A program made the translations under genes and the position numbers. Under the pieces are notes generated by a model. The model ran no database searches, was not told the origin of the DNA, and saw only the letters and a list, made by a program, of their open reading frames with translations. Below are positions 34,901 to 47,689 of a DNA stretch of 64,000 nt, piece after piece (position 1 is the stretch's first letter; each line of letters opens with the position of its first letter). This stretch comes from Hyperoplus lanceolatus (Eukaryota > Chordata > Actinopteri > Uranoscopiformes > Ammodytidae), in NCBI GenBank assembly GCA_026929865.2, contig CM049396.1, positions 22,758,001 to 22,822,000 on the forward strand, in the 5' to 3' direction.

Positions 34901-37900
34901 TTCAGAATGGAGGATGTACACCCTCTACAGCTAGTAGTAACGTACCGCCTGTCTCTCAAACTCCTCTTTTTAGCCTTGTTCCAGTTCCAACAAGTGTTGT
35001 TGTAGATGCGCTTCTAGCCATCAACCCCAGGAAGTATATGGGGGAGGACAATTTGGACCCATTTTCAATCAATCTCTCTACACATATAATATCAAAACAA
35101 ATAACCCATATTTTTAATCTTTCCATCTCCTCCGGTATTGTTCCTAAAGTTTGGAAAAAAGCTCATGTCATCCCATTGCATAAAGGGGGTGACAAAAGTG
35201 ATCTCAATAATTACAGGCCAATTTCAAAACTCCCATGCCTGGCAAAAATCCTAGAATCAGTTATTAATAATCAGTTGAAAACCTTTTTATCCAGTGCTTC
35301 CATTCTGAGCCCATTTCAATCTGGTTTCAGGGCAGGTCACAGTACTGTATCTGCTGTCACTTTGGTCTTAGACAACATTGTTACAGCTATCGACAATAAA
35401 AAGCACTGTGCAGCACTTTTTGTTGATATGTCAAAAGCCTTTGATACTTTAGATCACCATTTGCTTTTACAGAGGCTGCATGATATTGGTTTTGATTATT
35501 CTACATGTAGCTGGTTTAGGGACTATCTCTCTGATAGACAGCAGTCAGTAAAACTGGGAAGCCACCAAACTGAGTTTTTAACAGTTACAAATGGTGTTCC
35601 GCAGGGCTCAATTTTAGGTCCAGTCCTATTCACAATTTACATCAATAACATTGTTTCATCGCTACAAAACTGTCAAGCCCATTTGTATGCTGACGACACT
35701 GTACTGTATTGCATTTCTGATTCGGTCCATCAATCTGTTCAGAACCTTCAGAGCTCTTTTAACACCCTGCAGGACTGTCTAGTGGACCTCAGGCTTGTTC
35801 TTAATACAGACAAAACAAAATATATGTGTTTCTCCAGAGCAAGAACTATACATTTTAATGATCTTAATATTCATACAAATAATGGATCTCAAATTGAAAG
35901 AGTCACTGAATATAAATATCTCGGCATCTGGATTGATGAAAAAATATCTTTTAAATTTCACATAAAAAATCTTGTCTGTCGTCTGCGACAAAAGATTGGA
36001 TATTTTTATAGGAACAGAGCCACCTTCCCGTTGTTCAGTAGGAAAAGGATTATTGAGGCAGTTTTTATGTCTGTCCTTGATTACGGTGATGTGGTTTATA
36101 GGCATGCATCTCATTCATGTCTTAAACTCCTAGACTCCGTTTTTCACTCTGCCTTAAGGTTCATTACAGGAGATGCTTATGACACTCACCATTGTCTTTT
36201 ATTTGAAAAGGTTGGTTGGTCCTCTCTTAAAGAGAGACGTGATGCACATTGGCATATTTTTATATATAAAGCCCAGACCGGAAAGCTGCCACTCTATTTG
36301 ACAACAATGCTGCATATCTCAGATGGGCTTTATCAAACCCGCTCAACTGAAATGCTCATGTTATATGTTCCATACGCCCGGTCTGACCTTGGTAAGACTG
36401 CTTTTAGCCACAGTGCCCCTGACTCCTGGAACAGCCTACAACATCAAATTAAAATAAATACACTCATAACCAGTGTTGGGAATAACGCCGTTTAAAATAA
36501 CGGCGTTAGGTAACGCCGTTCTTTTTTCAGTAACGGGGTAATCTAACTAATTACTTTTTCCGTCGTTACAACGCCGTTATCGTTACTGAACGTTAAATGC
36601 GGTGCGTTACTATGAATTGATTGAATAAACTGTGTAATCCGAACGCACCCCTGGCTCCATACTGCTAGTGAGGAGACCGGTGTGTTTTAAGTTGTGTTTT
36701 ATTCAGTGTGGATGACATTATAACTGTCAGTTAGCGCCGTCACGTCAGTCAGCCGGAGCGCCTGTTTAGTGAAGTTTCTTTTTCTTTTTCTCTCTGTTGC
36801 GTGAGCCTGCACTTTGCCGCAGTAATTACCTATCAATCCACGGTCGAAACGTGCCCTCCCTGAGTTTGTTTGCATCGCCCTTGTGAGTAAGTGCATGGAG
36901 TTTTCCCATCTCTATAAGTTATAATTTATGCACGTTATTAAACGGCCGCGATTCGCGGTTGAAACAGCTGTTTAGCGTGTCATCACAAGCCGAATATTGC
37001 TACTGTTCTTTTCCTGGGATCTGTATGCTGCTGTGCATGTTAAAGAAGGAAATAAACATAGGATAAATCCTTACTCCTCCTCTCATCGTCTCATGCTTCA
37101 TAGTCTGACGTTTTTGGCCTTAAGTAGTGTTTTATTATTTAGGCTACTATAGTGGTTTTATCCGACACCCCTGAAGTGAATCCAGTGATAGGCCTATAGC
37201 AGATCAGCACGGTACATTCAGCAGTTTCCTCTACTACTTTTGTTGAGAACAAAATACTTGAAGTGCAGGATAAACCTCTTGCTGTCTATTGATGTGCAAT
37301 ACACATTGAAGGTTATGTAGCCTACAAGTAGGCCTGCCTGTTTGTTCTACTCATTTCAACTGACTTGTGAAGACTGCTCAGAAAAATCAATTTTTTTGAC
37401 ATATAGCAACTTTTTTTTACAGTAGGCTAACGCAAATAGTTACTTTCCCTGGTAACTAATTACTTCTATTATAAAGTAATTCAGTTACTAACTCAGTTAC
37501 TTTTTGGAAAAAGTAGTGAGTAACTATAACTAATTACTTTTTTAAAGTAACGTTCCCAACACTGCTCATAACTGTTAACCAATTTAATGTTATTATTTTG
37601 AATCAGCCCCACTCCACTTGTAACTGTTTTAATTAGGCTATTGTTCTATTTTATTCAATTGATCTGAATGTTTTAATTGTTGTTGTCTCTTTGTAAGCTT
37701 GTTGTGTATTCTCATTGTATATTGTGTATCTGTCTCGACGTCATTGTAAAAGAGGGTAACCTCAATTGATCTTTCGAGAATAAATAAAGGAAAATGAAAT
37801 GAAATGAAAATACTCTATGCGCGCAGCATGTAATCATCACGTTAAACTAACCAACAGCGGTAGCCTATAGCCTACAACATCAGTCCTCATAATGTAAAGC

Positions 37901-38041
37901 AATAGGCCTACATTACATAGAAGCAATGTTATGAATATCCATAAAACACTTGACTATTCAACATATTAGATGTAGCTTAACACCAGACGCATATCACAAA
38001 CATTGCATTTTAAAGCAGTTAACAGAGGGATATGCATTGCC

Positions 38042-38075
<34 letters not shown>

Positions 38076-40959
38076 CTTGGTTGTCCATCGATTTCGATGA
38101 TGACGTCCACTTTTAACCTTTTCGTAAAAAAACATTTTAAATAAACAAAAACATACTTACTTACTTTACTTTCCCTATCCTATCATATGGCTACCACAGC
38201 CCAAACAGCACAGCCACCTTCAACAGACCCAGGCTCTGTACAAACAAGCTCCAGGTAGTGTCAATGCTGATTCTACCAATCCTATCCTTCTACAAGGCTA
38301 TCACAGCCTAAAAACAGCAACGCACCTTCAACAGACCCAGGCTCTGTACAAACAAGCTCCAGGTAGTGTCAATGCCGATTCTACAGATCCTATCACATGG
38401 CTAACACAGCCTAAAAAATAGCATAGCCACCTTCAACAGACCCAGTACTAGTAAGCTCCAGGTAGTGACAATGCCCATACTACCCATCCCCATTTTTCCA
38501 CATCTATCTATGAGATTTAATGTGGCTATACAACCCAATCCTAGACCTACATAACCTCTGACAAGTAGGACATGTAAATGTGTCAGTAGACACTGTGGGC
38601 TCCACAGGAGCTTTCCTCCTGTCCCTCTTCTGCTGTCTCCTGGCTGTCCTGTCCTCCTCCAGCCAACGGATCCTCTCCTTACACACCTGCCGCCATGTGG
38701 TGCGGTCAGCAGCAGTAACTTCCAGGTCCTCAGGGCTGATGTTACATTTCTTCAATGTGGTCTTCATCTGGTCCTTGTAGCGCTTCTTCTGCCCCCCAGC
38801 CGAGCGTTGGCCATGACTTAACTGGCCGTACAACACTCTGCGGGGCAGTCGGTCCTGGGGCATTCTCACCACATGTCCAAGCCATCTCAGCTGGTGCTGG
38901 GTGACCAGAGCCTCAATACTTCTACAGTTGGTCTTCGCGAAGATTTCAGAATGAGGAATATGATCACGCCAAGTGATGCCAAGGATACGCTGCAGACAGC
39001 GCATGTGAAAGTTCTCCAGGGACCTGAGGTGGCGGCTGTAAGTGACCCAAGCCCCACAGCCGTACAGCAGAGTGCTGATACAGACAGCATGGTACACAGA
39101 CACCTTGGTGTGGAGGTTTAAGTCCTTGTTTTGAAAGACCCGGTGTCGCAGTCTACCAAAGGCAGCAGACGCTTGCCTGATGCGGTTTTGGACCTCTTCA
39201 TCAATGCTGCAGTCATCGGAGAGCATACTCCCCAGGTATTTAAATGACGGTACCACTGATAGCTGTTCATCAGCAACAGTAAAGACAGGCACAGTGGAAG
39301 GGGGGCTGGCACTCCATTGACAAATAACCTCTGTTTTGGTGGTGTTGATGGTTAAACCCATCCTGCTGTATGCTCTGGCTGCAGCATTAAGGACAGACTG
39401 GAGCTCTTCTGGAGAGTTAGCAATAAGAGCGCAATCATCTGCATATTGTAGTTCAAGGATCCTTTCATCAAGCAGTTTGGTGGTAGCTTGGAATCTCCTG
39501 ATATTAAAAAGGTTTCCATCCAGTCTGAAGTCTACATGCACACCACTGCTATTCTCAATTTCCTTATGGAGAAGCTGAGTAACACAGAGAAGGAATATGT
39601 TAAAGAGCACAGGTGCCAGCACACAGCCCTGCTTGACGCCTGTACGAACAGGGAAAGGAGCGGACTCTTTTCCTCCCATGGTCACTCTAGCAGTCATATC
39701 ATCATGGAACTGACGGAGGATGTTAACAAATTTTTTGGGACAGCCAAACTTTAGGAGGATGTCCCACAGAAGTTCTCTCTGAACAGAGTCAAATGCTTTG
39801 GAGAGGTCGACAAAAGCTATAAAAACATCCTGATGTTGTTCCCGGCATTTCTCCTGAAGTTGACGTGCTGTAAAGATCATGTCGACCGTACTCCTGCTTT
39901 TTCTGAAGCTACATTATGATTCAGGCAGCATTGACTCTGTGATGTTACTGACCAATCTGTTCAACATCACCTTAGCCAGGACCTTACCAGCCACAGCCAG
40001 TAGTGAAATACCCCTGCTATTGCCACAGATAGCCTTATCACCCTTGTTCTTATAAATTGTGACAATGTTGGCATCTTTCCATTGTTGAGGAATGTTCTCT
40101 TCAGTCCAGACTTCAGTGATATACTGATAAAGAGTTTTCGTACATTGGAATCCTCCCTGCTTAAGCAGCTCAGCTGGGATCTTGTCATTTCCAGGAGACT
40201 TGTTGTTCCTGAGGGAACAGATAGCTGACTGAACCTCCGAAAAGCTTGGTGGCTGATTAAGAGTGTCAATTTGGGGGCGATCAGGCAATTCTTCTAAAAC
40301 AGTGAGGTCCACATCAGCCTCCTGATTAAGGAGGCAATCAAAATGATCGGCCCACCTCAACAGAATGTCATTTTGATCTTTCAAAAGTGTCAGACCGTCT
40401 GCTGACTTCAAAGGAGTAACAGAGCGATTTGTTGGGCCATATATAGTTTTTAAAGCATTGTAAAAATTATGCATGTCATTTATATTGGCATAATACTGAA
40501 TTTCTTCAGCCTTTTTCACCCACCACTCGTTCTTTGCGATCCGAGTGGTCCTCTGAACTTCCTGCCTTGCTTTCTTCCATTGCTCCCTTGCAATACTGCA
40601 GGATGGATTTCTGAGGGCTTTACGATGCAATCTATGCATATTCTCAAGCATGTCATGGATGCTGTCAGAGTTTTCATCAAACCAATCTTGGTGATTCTTA
40701 CTCTTAAAGCCGACTGTTTGGGCTGCTGCGTCATAGAGAGCAGAGCTAATGGAGGTCCACTTCTGCTCCAAAGTTTCTGACTTTACTGACAACTCCATGT
40801 CCTTCAGTTTCCCAGCAACAGAGCTACAGAAATCATTTCTGACATGTTCGTTCTGAAGGCGGGTGCAATTCAGCTGCCTCCTGTTACTTCCTTTTCGCCG
40901 CATGGGAGGGCAAACTGTCATGCGTATCTTAGCCACAATCATACGATGATCTGTCCACA

Positions 40960-41017
<58 letters not shown>

Positions 41018-44000
41018 TAGCCTACTTTGAGTGGAGGCAGGGCTGTGCTCTCTCCAGTCCCTTCTATCAGTAGCCTACAGCGGGAGGCGGCGTTTCTCCG
41101 AGCTTAACCTCCTCATCAACATATATATTTCGGCCTCCGAGTTCAAAGCAGCCAGTGCGCCAATGAGCTCGCTACTGCGCTCTCCAAAACGCGCATCCAT
41201 CTCTCCTTGCACAGCATCAATAACACTGTAAAATACTATTGAACTCAGTGTTTTCGTCTATGTCACTTTGTGACGGACCAACTGTTTCCTCAACTGCAAA
41301 TCCGCGGAGGTTCTTGTAAATTGTGCGTCTTCTCGGCCGGTCTCCGGCACAGCCTCGCCCTGGATGGAAGTGTCACCGCGCTGATCAAGTCCATAATTTC
41401 GGCTTGTAGTAGTCTGTTGTGCGGCTCGAAAAGTGACAACAGTTTGACGATCTGATTTGGCAGAGGAAACTGTTGGTGGGCTTTTCAACCATTACCGAAT
41501 ATCGATTATGATGAACTAGAAAATGAAATAGTAAGCCGACGAAAACTCATCCAGCTTCACTCTCAAAAATGCGTGGTAACTGTTGAGCGGCTACATTGAC
41601 GTAGTTACGTAGCCTTACTTTCTTTTCAGTAAGGCCGTGATAGGCTGTTGCAGTGTAGATAGACTCCCATCAATCAAACAAAATCACACCATTGTTTATT
41701 TATATTTTAAATGTTTTGATGATAAAGAATGCAACATTAGTATTTATCAACACAAAATTAGCTACTATGATGGTATAAAATAAAAATTAAAGTAATTTTT
41801 TTGAGAGATCTGTGCCCCAAGTGGGGGGGCACAAGCATTTCTGGGGGCGGGCCCGGCCCCCTATGGCCCGCCCATAGCGATGGGTATGGTACTACATATG
41901 AAATAAATAAAAATAAAAAATAAAACACAAAAAAAAGAACACAGAAAGTATATACAGACTAGTTAAACTCTTCCAGCTCTTCACAACTTTCTTCAGAATA
42001 TTAATAATAATAATAGTTTAATTACAATCCATCTATGTTAACCATTTATTCCATCGTACCGAACACTCAGTTTTTCTAGGTTTCTAATTTTATAGGTAAT
42101 TATTTCCATTTCTAAAATATTATTTACGTTTGACTTCCAGTTTTTAAAAGATGGTGGACTAGGTTTTAGCCAGTTCCTTGTTATCTGTTTCATTGCTGCT
42201 ATACTAAGTATCCTAAATAAGTATTTGTCTCTTTCTGATATGAGTTCAGCTGGTGTTACACCTAAAATTAAACATTTTGGTTCAGGTACCTGGTTAATTT
42301 GGAAAATTTTCATAATAGAATTTGCAATCAGTTGCCAGAAAGTCTTTAGTGATGGGCAAAAGTAAAAAACATGTGAATGGTCTGCGTTATTTTCCCCACA
42401 ATTTCTCCAACAATCTGATGAATTTAATGTCCTAAACTTTGATTGTATTTTTGGTGTGATAAAGAATCTTGTGTATATTTTCCATGTGTACTCCCTCCAA
42501 AACCTAGAGTTTGTTGTTTTATGTATTGTTTTATAAATGTTTCCCAGTCCTCTTCTTTTAACTGTCCCCCTAATTCTAAGTTCCACTTCAATGCCACCGT
42601 GTCTTGTGTTTCATTCTTTTCTTGTAGTATTTTATATATTTTGGAAAGTGTATTCTTGATGTCAATATTATAGTTTTTAATCATAAATTGTACTAAGGGA
42701 TGCTGCTCGTGGATGCCTGCTCTTTTTTGAAAGGTTTTTATATAGTTTCTAAGCTGTAAATATTTGTAGAAATTTGACTGGACTAAATCATATTTCTTTA
42801 AAATATCATCAAAGGAATTTACTTCATACTTAGTTATTATTTGTGAATATATTTGTAGTCCTTTTAAGGACCAGACTTTTAAGACACTGTCCATTTTGTT
42901 TGGTTTGAAATCTGGATCCCATGCCATTTCTCTAAGATAGAATAGTTCCTTATTTATATTATATTTTTTACAAATTTGTTTCCAATTACATAAAGTATTG
43001 TTAATCCTCCATCTATTTTGCCCTTTCAGTTGTGTCATATCTTTTCTATCAATGAATGGTAATGTTTTTATTGAAAATGGAGTTTGTTCCTTTTCTATCG
43101 GAAGCCACTTCGCTTTAATATTATTTTTGTTAGTATATTGACTATTGTTAGTCCATTTCATTATGTTATTTATTTGTGTGGCATGGAAATAGGTTTGGAG
43201 GTCTGGAAGTGCTAGTCCACCATGTTCTTTCGATTTTATTAATGTTTTAAATTTGACCCTTTTCCTTTTGTTATTCCATATAAACTTAGTTATTATGCCA
43301 TTACATCTTTTAAAACTTTGGGAAGGAATTGATGTTGGCAGATTCTGAAAAAGGAAAAGGAATTGTGGGAGTATCATCATTTTAATTGTCTAGTAATAAG
43401 AGAGACCGGTGTAGTTTTCCACCTGTTCAGATCCTGTTTGATTTTGTTCTCTAGATTCAGATAATTAACTGTGAGAACTTTACTTAAATCTTTATGGATT
43501 ATTATTCCTAAATATTTCAGTTTATCTTGGTTCAACTTAAATCTGAGGTTTCCTTTAGAGTAATCTGTCAGTTGTTTACCTATGCATATAGACTCACATT
43601 TATTTTCATTAATTTTGTATCCTGAGTGGTCACTGTACTCTTTTATTGTTTCCATTAGTTCTGGGAGTGAGTATTCAGGGGAAGTAAGATATAAAATAAT
43701 GTCATCTGCATACAATGCTAATTTATGAGATTCTTGCTCTATAGTTAATCCCTTTATGTTGTCTTGTTGCCTGATTGCTTCAGCAAGAGGTTCCATACAC
43801 ATAACAAAGATCAACGCTGACATTGGGTCCCCTTGCCTAGTTCCCTTATGAATGTGAAAGCGTCTTGATAGGGTGCCATTGACTCTCACTTGAGCAACTG
43901 GGTTTTTGTACATTAATTCTAACCATGAGATGAAAGTGCTGTGAAATCCAAAAGCTTTTGCTGTTTTGAAAATATATGGCCACAGTACTCTATCAAAAGC

Positions 44001-47000
44001 TTTTTCCGCGTCTAGTGTTAATGATAGTAAATCCTTATTATGTTTTTGGGAAAAGTCAATTATGTTAAGAGTACGTCTTACATTGTCAGATAGGAATCTA
44101 TTACAGATAAAACCAGTTTGGTCACTATCAATTAAATCTGGCAGAATGTCCTTAAGTCTATTTGCTATGATAGAAGTTAATATGTTTTGGTCTGTGTTTA
44201 ATAATGATATTGGTCTATAAGAGGATGTATCCATTTTTTCTTTTCCATCTTTATAAATAACTGTGATAACAGATGAGTTCCATGTTGATGCCCACATACC
44301 TGATTCTAAGGCAAAGTTATAAGCTTTTAGTAATAGATGTACCAATAATTCTCTGAACTCTTTATAAAATTCATTGGTGTACCCATTGGAGCCTTATCTG
44401 TTTTTAGTTTCTTAATTTGTTGTGATATTTCCTCTTCCGTTATTCTTTTAATGAGGTTAGTGTTTTGCAATAAGACTTGTTTTAAATTTAGTTTCCCAAG
44501 ATATAATTCAGTTCTTATCGAGTTTGTTTTGTCTGTTTCATCTTTGAACAGTTCTTCATAGTATGCCGCAAATGCTTCTGCAATTTCATTTTTGTCTGTT
44601 ATAACTTTAGATGTGTCATCCTTTAATTGAGTTATATAAGATTTACTTTTTTGATTCTTCAGTCTATAAGCTAACATTTTGATTGATTTTGGTCCTCCAT
44701 CATAGTGTTTCTGTTTCGTAAGTAGTATTGATTTATCTACTTCTTGTGTCAACAATTTATCTAATTCACCACGTTTCTTCTTTAGCAGTTTGTTTAATTT
44801 CATATCGAGTGATTTTTTATGTTTATCTTCCAGAGCTTTTATTTGTATTTCAAGTTCTGTTTTAAGTTGTTCTCTTTGTTTTTTCTTTAAGGAGGAGTAT
44901 CGTATTAGTTCACCCCTTAAAACGGCTTTTGCTCCTTCCCATAGAATTATACTATTAATGTCTTCCGTGTCATTAAATTCCAAATATTCCTTTAAGGTTT
45001 TTTTGACTGTATCTTTTAGGTCTCCATTTTGTAGGAGCGAGTTATTCACTCTCCATAAGTATTTCCCTTTGTTTGAATTCAGGTTCACATTTATGGTGAG
45101 CTGTGCATGATCTGATAGTGTAATTGTTCCAATGGTGCATTTTGTGATATTTGTCATATCTTTTTTAAACATGAGGAAATGGTCCAGTCTATTATATGTA
45201 GAGTGTCTATTAGAGTAGTATGTATAATCCTTTGTTCTTGGATGAAGAGTTCTCCACACATCTATCATTCCCAACTCTTTACAAGCTCTTCTCAAAATAT
45301 TTGCATTTTTCTCAGATTTATGTTTAATTCCTGCTGTTGAGTCCACGTTAGGATTTAACACAAGATTCAAGTCACCTCCAATAATAACCATGCCTTTGCC
45401 TTGGGTTACTATTAAATCAATAATGTCATTCATAAATTGAGTTTTCTCATCTGGTGGGTAATAAATATTTATAAGAGTTATTTCAACGTTTTCTATCTTG
45501 CCCAACACCAAAACAAATTGTCCTTCTTTATCCACTATGGTTTTTGTCTTCTGGAATGGTAAATGTTTTTTATAACTGTTGCTACACCTCTCCTTGATGA
45601 CGTATATGAGGATGAATAAATTTGTGCATTTGCAATTTTGCCCAGCTTCTTATGTTCCTCTTACGTTAAATGAGTCTCTTGAAGAAACAATATATCTCCT
45701 TTTTCTTTTTTCAGTTGTTGTATGATCTTCCTCCTCTTTATATAATTATTAAGGCCATTTACGTTTTGAGAAATAATATTCAGATCATTCATATCTTTCA
45801 TAGAGATTGTACACGTAGTTGGGCTTTAAATATTCACTTTTAGTTAAGTTTGGGCAGGATTGTAACATTTCCATACAATAATTCAGTCGTGAAGAGCTGG
45901 AAAAAAACAAACAATGAAAAGGAAAAAAGAAACAAAATGCTGAGTAAATTTTAGCTTGAGAAACATTTGGGCCATATACATATACAACCAATGTATTCAA
46001 ACAACTCATCAAACGTACAAAAACGTAAGAAAGAAAAGAAAGAAAAAGCACCCACAGTCAAAACCATTGTGGGTGTCACGGAGAAAAAAAGTTCCATGAT
46101 TCTGAGAAATAGCTCACAATCAATGAGAGCGGTCCAGCTGCTGTTCACAATTCCTCCTCAAGTGAACACAGCCACCGACGCTCCCTTACTCCCGTCAATC
46201 ACCTCCAAATAAAAAATAAAATAAAAATATCGCTTTGGTTCATGTAAAGCCCATTCAGGGGCATAGGTTAGAAAAAAAAGAAAATAAATAAATAAGGTGG
46301 AACCAAAAAATAAAATAAACATAAATAAATAATAATAATAGGGGAAGGTGGGGTGATTTGTGCAACTTTTTACTCAAAGTGATTTTAAAGTGAGGCCTTG
46401 ACAGTTATGTCTCCAACTCAAATATGTACATATATTTCAGGATGTTGTGCATCCCTGGCAATAAAAACTTTGGATCTGGAATAAACTGTTTAAGAAATAT
46501 AGCTTTCGGAAAAAAAGTTGTCTTGTCGCACAAATCACCCCGACAAGACAACTTTTTTGACTTTGTCATTGTGTCACAATGACAAAGTCACCATCATCAT
46601 CTTTCTGGCCATCTGAACTCTCATCAGTGGTGTCGTTAAGTGGAATTGAGATGTCACTCTCTCCTGAGCTACTGTAGACTATCACTTTCTTTTGGTGACC
46701 AGCGTATACAGCCATGCCACTGGCACAACTCTCAGAAATGTACTTTGCACTAGTTGCTCCGTGCTTGTGGAACCAACTGCCACCTGACAAATGTGATTCC
46801 CCCTACATTTCTGCCTTTAAATCAAGGCTCAAAACCCATATGTACACCCTGGTGTTTCCTCCCCATTAACCTCTGCACTACTTACTTACCTCTGCACTAC
46901 TATCTGTGTTTATGTGGATGTATGGGCTTTACGTCTTTTATTTTGGTTATTGTTATTTTACCTTCATTGTTTACCTACTGAATGCACTATGTACAGCACT

Positions 47001-47620
47001 TTGGACAGTGCAAACTGTCATAAATGTGCTTTTATAAATACATTTTACTTACTTACTTACTTATAACTCACCCAGGCACAAATCACCCCATCCCCAGAAT
47101 TTTGGATAATAGGCATGATGCAGCAATTTAGGGTTGACATTGTGCTAACTATATAGACTCAAAGTGTAGCATACCAAAGCACTAAAACATGTGTCAAATG
47201 TTTTCAAACGTGTCTATAATTGTTCAGACACAATAATCAAAAAACCTTGATCATGGAAATTTTACTTTGAAAGGCAAAACACAGTTTTTTGAGCTTAAAT
47301 GTGCTTATATCTTATTCCTTGTGTCTCCCTTCTTTACAGGATGAGTCAAATGGATGGCTCTTCTTAAATATGTGGTCACATTTCCAATTTCTTCCACGGT
47401 TTTCTAGAAACAAGGGGTTTTGCAACTTCCAAAATGCACAAATCACCCCACCTTCCCCTATATTAACCTTCTTTTCATATTTTTTCTGTCTTGTAATTAA
47501 TTGGTAGGCTACATTTTCATTTAATATGACAGTGTGTGTCCTTATATCTGTATTCTGATAACCGCAGCTAAATACAGTAAATAAGTAGGCTGTAAAGAGC
47601 AAACATATACATATACATAA

Positions 47621-47689
<69 letters not shown>

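Larger units (their letters stand above)
30993..36460 (+). pseudogene. LINE ORF2 (endonuclease plus reverse transcriptase), split by an L1
   Basis: The first part (to 31,990) holds the endonuclease: [42 protein letters not shown]. After the L1, the linker continues at 34395 ([29 protein letters not shown]). After a shift near 34,830, the reverse transcriptase lies at 35038-36460: [62 protein letters not shown] and a C-terminal region to [10 protein letters not shown]. The SDH of the endonuclease reads SHH here. Inactive because of the insertion. Confidence 0.88.
29280..37810 (+). mobile_element. L2-like LINE on plus strand, near full length, with two insertions
   Basis: ORF1 (29445-30938), ORF2 (30993-36460) and a 3' end gtctcgacgtcattgtaaaa, gagggtaacctcaattgatc, tttcgagaataaataaagg with a (gaaat)n tail. 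An L1 (about 31,998-34,404) splits ORF2 and a hAT (36471-37564) sits at the end of ORF2. Without them the element is about 5 kb, a full-length L2-type size. It is the same family as, or a sister subfamily of, the minus-strand LINE at 21.5-27.9 kb, and the two face away from each other. Confidence 0.87.
46341..47458. mobile_element. TA-flanked DNA transposon with 24-bp perfect inverted ends
   Basis: GGGGAAGGTGGGGTGATTTG plus TGCA at the left (46341-46364) is the exact complement of 47435-47458, with TA on both sides. This is the Tc1/mariner/pogo duplication. The motif gcacaaatcacccc occurs again inside at 46528-46541 and 47076-47089. A minus-strand frame (46790-46566) ends in an acidic Ser-rich tail and may be a transposase C-terminus; I do not recognise it with certainty. 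Confidence 0.8.

Noticed and set aside
41258..41488. 76-codon minus-strand frame between the two LINEs
   Set aside because: No recognisable domain; it could be part of an old element, but nothing in the sequence supports a gene.
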